Positions 58,401 to 64,000 of a DNA stretch of 64,000 bases are shown here, one piece after another; position 1 is the stretch's first letter; each line of letters starts with the position of its first letter. The position numbers and the translations under genes were made by a program. The stretch comes from Trichoderma breve (Eukaryota > Ascomycota > Sordariomycetes > Hypocreales > Hypocreaceae). The notes under the pieces were generated by a model that ran no database searches, had not been told where the DNA came from, and saw nothing but the letters and a program-made list of their open reading frames with translations. The stretch is taken from assembly GCF_028502605.1 (NCBI RefSeq), contig NC_079233.1, forward strand, positions 2,108,001-2,172,000. The letters are read 5' to 3'.

Positions 58401-60566
58401 CAATACGTGTACTCGTATCAGCTCGCTTGACTCGCTGAAGCTGTCCACGGAACATTGAACAGGAAGCTCGAGAGAAGCACGGCCGTTGATCCCCAGAGAC
58501 GGATCGGCCATAACCACATGTCCACGGACACATCTCTCGCGTGACCCCTGCTTGAGAGCGGGAATCTCGGGCGGCATGCAGCTCCCAACAACAACCTAGA
58601 CCGGGCTGCTGTCTTTCTTCCGCATGTGCCAAACCCGAAAAGAAATGGTGAGCGTGTTAGCTGCGACTGCGGCTACTGCAGTGCGAGCTAGGAAGAGAAA
58701 CAAAAAAGTAATATGACGACATTGAGCAGCCCAGCTCCAATCCGGACAATTCCAGCCAACTACCTACCTAGTAGACTACCCTTTTTCTTGCTCTACCTTT
58801 TTTTTCTTCTTCTTCTCTCTTTGCTGGGCGACGAACCAGATTCCGCGGAGGCGGCCTTTTTCCATGCTACTTCTCTTTTTTAGCGCCTGTGGCTCCGATG
58901 GAGAACACCTAAAAGTCTCTGTACCAGTACGTCGGGCGCATGTACTTCCACGCATGTACCTTTTTGGTCTTGTGCCTTGCTCGAATTGTCATTTGTGACG
59001 GTGTGATTTTCTGCTTTGATTTAGTGCACAGGCGCGTGCTCTGACATGTGAGTTTTTGCCGATTCTGTGATCGCACTCTATAATTTCCCTCCGCAAAATT
59101 GGGAAATTGGCCGCTCGCTGGCGAGGACGAAGTCTTTTCGGCGGCTTTTGCCTGTCGCACTTGTTTTCAGGGTTCCTTTTAGCGACGCATTTCCTCGGGT
59201 ATGTGCTCCGCAACTTTCATCAAAGAACCAGGTCCCATAGAGGCATACCACGAGTACAAGCATCAAGCTCTTCGAAAACTCAGTGACGACACTGCGGCTA
59301 GTCCTATCCAGATCACGTCAGCTCAGCTCAGCAGGATCGGGCCTCTGTTGCGCTGGAGCCAACCAAACTCTACTGCGCCTCGCGTTGCCCAGCTTTCCCA
59401 ATTGCGTCTTTATGTTTGTAGCTAGTTCTGCCTAATCGAGCCTATTCGTTGGTTGGCTTTGCAACACCATTTCTCTGTCAAAGAGCTCCCGGATAGGGTG
59501 TGGGAGACGTTTGGTGATGCAATGCTTCTCTGCTGCAGAGCAAGAGATGGTTTTGTTCTTCTTTCAACAGGTCATCACTCGCCTGTATAGATTAATCACA
59601 CCACTCGCCAAAGCTGAACGAACCAGGTCCGCTTAATCCGATAGGCTAAAAAAGCCATTTGGTAAAAATGCAACGAAGAGAAAAGAAAAAAACGCAGACC
59701 CGTCTAAGATCTCTGATGGAGATGATACGAGTACCTCGGCTTTGAAGTAAAATTTCTTTTTCTTCTTCTCTTTCTTCTTTCTTCTTTCGCTCGTTCGCAG
59801 TAGTGCCTTCAACGGGCCGAGGCCTTAAAGCTTTTCTTTGTTTCCTCGCGTTACGCCTCATGCAAGGGCAGCACCACTAACATCACTACCTCTCGCTTTT
59901 GACTTTTGTTTGATCTAATAAAAGAATCTCCTCCCTTTATCACGCCCGTATGTACTCCGTAGCAAACCTCGATTTCTTTAATTTCTTGGCAAGGGTACAA
60001 CACCCAAAACACGCGGCGATCTGAGGCCATCGTCCGCGCCAAAGATCCCTGCCTCCAGAAACTCTTTTCCCCCTGTTGTGTTTATCGCCTGGTTACGGAT
60101 ACAGTATTTGCTCCTCCGAGTCAGTTTCGCGGGACCCTAAATGCTGATGGGCTCCGTATCAGCGCGACTCCCTCTCCCCCATCGTATCGTATTCCGTGTT
60201 GTCCTTAGCCGTTCCCCTTGCAACGAATTGCGTGTAAGCCGGCGCTTAGTCAAGCGAGCTCAATCCAGCAACAAAGCTGTCATCAACCGTAAGGGTACAT
60301 GATACGCGAGGTAAATTGCGATGCTCCATAGGGGCGGAATCGCCCAACAAAGTGCGAGAGCGATGTCCATCACACCCCACGAAGCACAGCTTAAGATTAA
60401 AGTCACCCACGAGGAATAGCTCTGTCTCACCACCACGAAACGAGCCACGCAAACTGTCCCTGGATGACGAAGCCTTTTTTTTTTTCTTTTTGCCTCTCCC
60501 TCAATTTCGCGCAGGTTCACAAGTAGGTACCCGTACATTAGGTCCTATCGTGATGGGTACGCGTAC
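55410..60566. promoter_or_regulatory. Seven copies of palindrome GTACNNGTAC
   Basis: Exact matches are at 55410-55419, 55538-55547, 55915-55924, 56318-56327, 58921-58930, 60527-60536 and 60557-60566. The middle pairs differ (GA, TT, CG, AA, CA, CC, GC), so the eight fixed bases are what repeats. Several are followed by a third GTAC within about 5-12 bases. With even base use one match per 65 kb is expected. No known binding protein is assigned. Confidence 0.4.
55569..55593. repeat. T25 homopolymer
   Basis: Twenty-five T residues in a row on the plus strand, about 840 bases upstream of the AUR1 start. Length could be affected by sequencing error. Confidence 0.9.
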
Positions 60567-61884
60567 AGCAAGGCGCAGAGTCAGCCCAGTAGAACGCCGC
60601 CAGCTCAGCCAAGAAGGATCGCATCTCCGCCAAACCAGCCACCCGTCCACGTATCGCCGTCTTTTGTCCAAAGTAGCAGTACAGAATAGTATTGCCAGGG
60701 GGTTTGTAAACTGCGCGGCCCAAGATCAATCAAATCTTGACTTTCGCCCTGCCGACGGCCGATACCCCTGCATTGCCGCTGCCGCTCCGTCCACGTATGC
60801 ATGCTTCATTTTCCCTGTACGACAGCCTCATTCATAACCTTGAGGTTTGCTTGCATGGGGGCAACCTGGTAGCTGATTTTGCTGGGACAAGTATGTACCC
60901 GTAAGCCCTCCGTAGTGGTACCTGGAACGCATGCAAGCATGCATGGACAACGCCGCCGCCAAATCGATCACCGCCTCTCTAAGCCTCGTTCTCGCTCGCT
61001 TCTCTCTTCCCTCACCGATGGTTAGACCGATCGCTGCTCGTGCGCCTCCTATCTGGTGTCCGTATCCACTCCGCGAATCGGTCCTGTCAACCGACTGCCA
61101 GGTCACGATTTCTGGGTCGACCAGGGTGAGTATCCGGATCTGATGCCAACGGTGCACAGATAATATTCCGTTTGCTCACCCAACAGTTGGTGAGTGTATG
61201 ACAGAGCGTTCCTATCTCTGCCTAATTCGGTGTCATTCATGAGATACTAGGTATTGTATACATTTCAAACATCTGGATGAAAAAAAAAAAATGAGAATAT
61301 ATCCACGTCTTCCAGAGTCTCACATGTGTTACTTGCCCGCAAATCATTCATCTTCAACTGCACTCTATTAGTTTCATACATACGTCAGACGATTCTTTAC
61401 CCTACGCATGTCCATCCAGAGACTCTTCTCAGTGAATAGTGCTCCGCATCGGTAGCATGTCTGCGAAATGTGAGATGTACATGAAAAAATACAATAAAAT
61501 GCCCGTCACATATTGGCAAATTGTCTCCCCTCTCCGAAAGCTTGGCTTCATATCTCGTCCACCCCCTGAAATGCAAATAAAACCTCTCTCCTGATTTTTT
61601 TTGTAGACAAAAAACTGCTTCTTCCTAAACGCCAATGTCTCCCAGTTGCGAGAATAGCTCTTCTTGATGAACAGTCCAGAGAGCAGATAGAAATCGAAAG
61701 TTAGCAGTCAAGGTCCCATAGACCTTACAGCCCCTGTGGAGGGTGAAACCTCAACAATCACCACATCCCACACTGCTCATTACTTTCAGCAGGGTCATGG
61801 TAGCAACCTATGCATCCTCAAAGGTGCACTTCGGTTGCCCATGCTCAAATACACTCAGCAAAACTTGTATGGAGATCTAGGGCC

Positions 61885-64000
61885 CTAGCTCGATCCCTTG
61901 GCTTTGATCGTGGATTTTTTCTTATCCCCTCCCTGAGCACTTGGTGGAGGGCTCTGCTGTGACGAACCAGTGGCATTGACCTCATCTTTGCTCTTCTTGC
62001 TCTTCTTGCTCTTTGACTGCACAGGTGTAGCGAGGAGTGCAGAAGAAGGCGGGAGAGGAACCGGCGATTCTTTTGGTCGGGAAGTCAGGGGAATGTTTGG
62101 CAGAGGAACCGCTGTTTGACGCGGTGCGGGCACAGGAGTCTCGGGCTTTGTCTTCTTAGTCGACTTCTTGGCCGTACTAGGAGTAACTGCTACGACCTTG
62201 GAGGGAGTGGCAATAGCGGTGGCCGATGACGAAAATGCCGACGACGGGATGGCTGGTGGTGCGATAGGAGTTTGCTTTTTGGCGGCTGAGGGCAATTCTG
62301 CTCCGAGATCAGGACTGCTGACCCTGGCCGTCTTCTGCTTCTTGCTCTTGGTCTCCGCAGATTGATTCTCATCTCGGAGTTGCTGCTCAGCAGTGATGGC
62401 ATCATCTTCTGAGGTGGTGTGTTTTCTCTTGCCCTTGCGATCGGTCTTAGAAGACTTCACATCCGTAGTATTGCTCTCCGCAGCAACATCAGCGTCCTTC
62501 TTCTTTTTGGCATCTTCCTTCTTGCCCTTCTTCTCTTTCTTGGTAGATTTGGGAGTGGCTAATGCCGCAGGTGCTTCGGCCATGTCAACATCTTCGTCAC
62601 CAGGCGCATCTGCTCCGATATTGCCCATCGGGGTATTCACGCCGAATGGCTGATACCTAGCCCTGAGACCCTTTGGTTGTGGTCGAGGGGCGCGACGAGG
62701 CGCGGGACCGACAGAAGAAGCAGCGGCACCTCCGAGATTGGCAATTCTCTTGATGTGCATGGTCTGGTCGATTTGTTTGCGGGCTAAAGGGAACATTAGT
62801 TAGTATGAAGTAGATAAACCAGGGGCAGCTTAGGAGAGCAACTGACTTGGTTGGTACTTGGAATCGCTGGCTGAGGGAATCAAAATCTGGATCGAGCTCT
62901 TGGTCGCAATCGTGTCGAAGGAGACGCCATAGTCTTGGCCGTCATGTGAAAAGACTCGGTTTCCAATCTGCGATCGGTCCATGGGGATCTCTATGTTCTC
63001 GATAACAGAGATGGGGACGTTGGAAGGAACCGTAAAGTACCAGAACTGCTTGCCCTGCAAATTTGCTTCATTGCAGATGCGAGCCACATCCTGGCCATTG
63101 GCTCCGTCGTCTCCCTTGCGAAGTGCGAAATCGGGAGCGATGAAATTCGGCGTTCCGACTTGGTTGTTCATCTCGCGATCTGAAATGTGCATGGAATCGT
63201 CGACTTCAGCATCACTATCCTCTGAGTCGGAAGAAGATTCCTCTGCAGGCTTCTTTGAAGCGTCCGCCTGTTCAGGCACTTCTTCCTCATCCTCGCTTGA
63301 TTCTTCTTCGCTTGACTCCTCCTCGCTAGAACTGCTCGAAGTAGAAGCTTTGGCAGGTACCTTGGCTGGTGTCTTGGGGGTGCCATTTGTAGCGGCAGGT
63401 GCGGCCGGTGTCTTCGAGATAGGCTTGGGGGTAGGCTTGGGGGCTTCTTCCTCCTCATCGCTAGACTCTTCTTCCTCCTCGCTTTCTTCTTCGGAGCTGC
63501 TGCTTGAGGATTCCTGGACCGCCGCAGCTTGTTTGGCGCCAGCTCCGTTTGTCTTCTTGGGCTCGCTTTGCTCCGATTCGGACTCGCTGGATGACTCGCT
63601 GGAAGATTCAGAAGAAGACTGCTCTTTCTTCACAATCTGCTCTTTCTTAGCAGCAGCGTTGCGTTTGGCAGAAGCGTTGCGCTCGACGTCGCTATCGGCG
63701 ATCTCTTCGTCCCTGCTGCGCCGTTTGGGAGTTGTCGAAGCTTTTGCGCCATTGGCACCGATCTTCTTCAAAAAATCGGCGCTGTTACCTTCATCGCTGT
63801 CACTATCACTGTCGCTGCTTTCGCTCGATTCGTCGCTGTCATTGTTGTTCGGGAAAAGGGCGACACCGGGCTCATTCTTGATGATCGCTGCCGCTGGCTT
63901 GGAGACAGGCCGCCGATTGTACTGTGCTGAGGCGCTGAGGCCCTTCTTAGTATCTTCGACGTGCTTGCTAAGCGAGTGAATCTTGAAGGGCTCTTTAGGC
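61885..64000 (-). CDS. rpa34: RNA polymerase I subunit RPA34 (partial)
   Basis: Minus-strand exons 62847-64000 and 61885-62783 with a 63-bp intron; the 5' end lies beyond the right edge, so the start is not seen. The frame is open to position 64000. Family knowledge: RPA34 forms a TFIIF-like heterodimer with RPA49 in RNA polymerase I, the enzyme that makes rRNA. Visible: long Ser/Glu and Lys tracts with alternating acidic and basic charge, then the conserved RPA34.5 region TPNFIAPDFALRKG, GKQFWYFTVPSNVPISVIEN and RVFSHDGQDYGVSF, running across the intron into TRKQIDQTMHIKRI. A Lys-rich, disordered C terminus of about 280 residues follows, typical of the family. The intron has a CTAAC branch site. 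The apparent ATG of a shorter internal frame at 63771 is actually TTG. Confidence 0.82.

Larger units (their letters stand above)
54734..61884. other. Gene-free stretch of 7.15 kb upstream of AUR1
   Basis: Both flanking genes are on the minus strand, so AUR1's promoter is at the left and the RPA34 3' end at the right. The sequence is not AT-rich or obviously mutated by RIP. All frames are short, overlap on both strands and lack family blocks or plausible intron joins. Pyrimidine-rich tracts of the kind found in fungal leaders occur on the plus strand at about 58790-58830, 59745-59795 and 60475-60510, so unannotated plus-strand transcripts are possible. GTACNNGTAC palindromes and a 25-base T run are listed separately. 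I recognise no tRNA, rRNA or transposon. Confidence 0.6.

Noticed and set aside
60316..60837. Plus-strand frame of 173 codons in the gene-free stretch
   Set aside because: Peptide is Ser/Arg-rich with a run of Phe from a T tract; no domain, no conserved motif, no intron partner.
62981..63979. Ser/Leu-rich plus-strand frame opposite RPA34
   Set aside because: Reverse reading of the Ser/Glu/Lys tracts of RPA34.

Overview
The window is nuclear DNA of a filamentous ascomycete. The evidence is short introns (about 50-160 bp, GT-AG, often with a CTAAC/CTRAY branch site), intergenic spaces of 0.3-2 kb, pyrimidine-rich leaders, and a gene set typical of Pezizomycotina. The protein flavour suggests Sordariomycetes (Hypocreales, perhaps Trichoderma-like), but the genus is an inference I cannot test here. 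I found no rRNA, tRNA, CRISPR array, transposon or virus. I rebuilt exon structures by hand. In every complete model the exon lengths sum to an intact reading frame.

Layout. 2.0-4.5 kb (+) RINT1/Tip20 tether; 4.9-5.9 (-) YMC1-type mitochondrial carrier; 6.6-7.8 (-) RBR (RING-IBR-RING) ubiquitin ligase; 9.1-11.0 (+) secreted sulfatase; 11.2-12.3 (-) double GFA-domain protein; 13.1-15.6 (-) COG3; 17.0-18.8 (+) FMP25; 20.3-21.9 (+) protein tyrosine phosphatase; 22.9-25.9 (-) secreted Ser/Thr-rich protein with a CBM19-like chitin-binding module; 27.7-30.8 (-) mitochondrial PPR-like protein; 31.2-32.1 (-) prefoldin subunit 3; 32.9-33.6 (-) VanZ-like membrane protein; 34.7-38.3 (+) SPT7; 39.9-41.6 (-) cytosolic serine hydroxymethyltransferase; 42.8-44.7 (+) ferric-reductase-like oxidoreductase; 45.2-48.0 (-) NAB3; 48.7-49.5 (+) mitochondrial PTH4/ICT1-type GGQ hydrolase; 50.5-51.9 (+) calmodulin-dependent kinase; 53.3-54.7 (-) AUR1 inositol phosphorylceramide synthase; 54.7-61.9 a 7.15-kb stretch with no recognisable gene; 61.9 to the right edge (-) RNA polymerase I subunit RPA34, with its 5' end outside the window.

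The genes are mostly housekeeping and do not form an operon-like or biosynthetic cluster. Some themes recur: vesicle tethering and Golgi lipids (RINT1, COG3, AUR1), mitochondrial function (YMC1, FMP25, PPR protein, PTH4) and transcription (SPT7, NAB3, RPA34). Convergent and divergent pairs alternate, so neighbours probably share promoters or terminator regions rather than regulation.

I did not find a clear new biological system. The signals most worth a second look are seven exact copies of the palindrome GTACNNGTAC in the gene-free stretch upstream of AUR1, a perfect inverted pair of CCAAT boxes upstream of FMP25, the large mucin-like CBM19 protein, the double GFA protein, and three splicing oddities.
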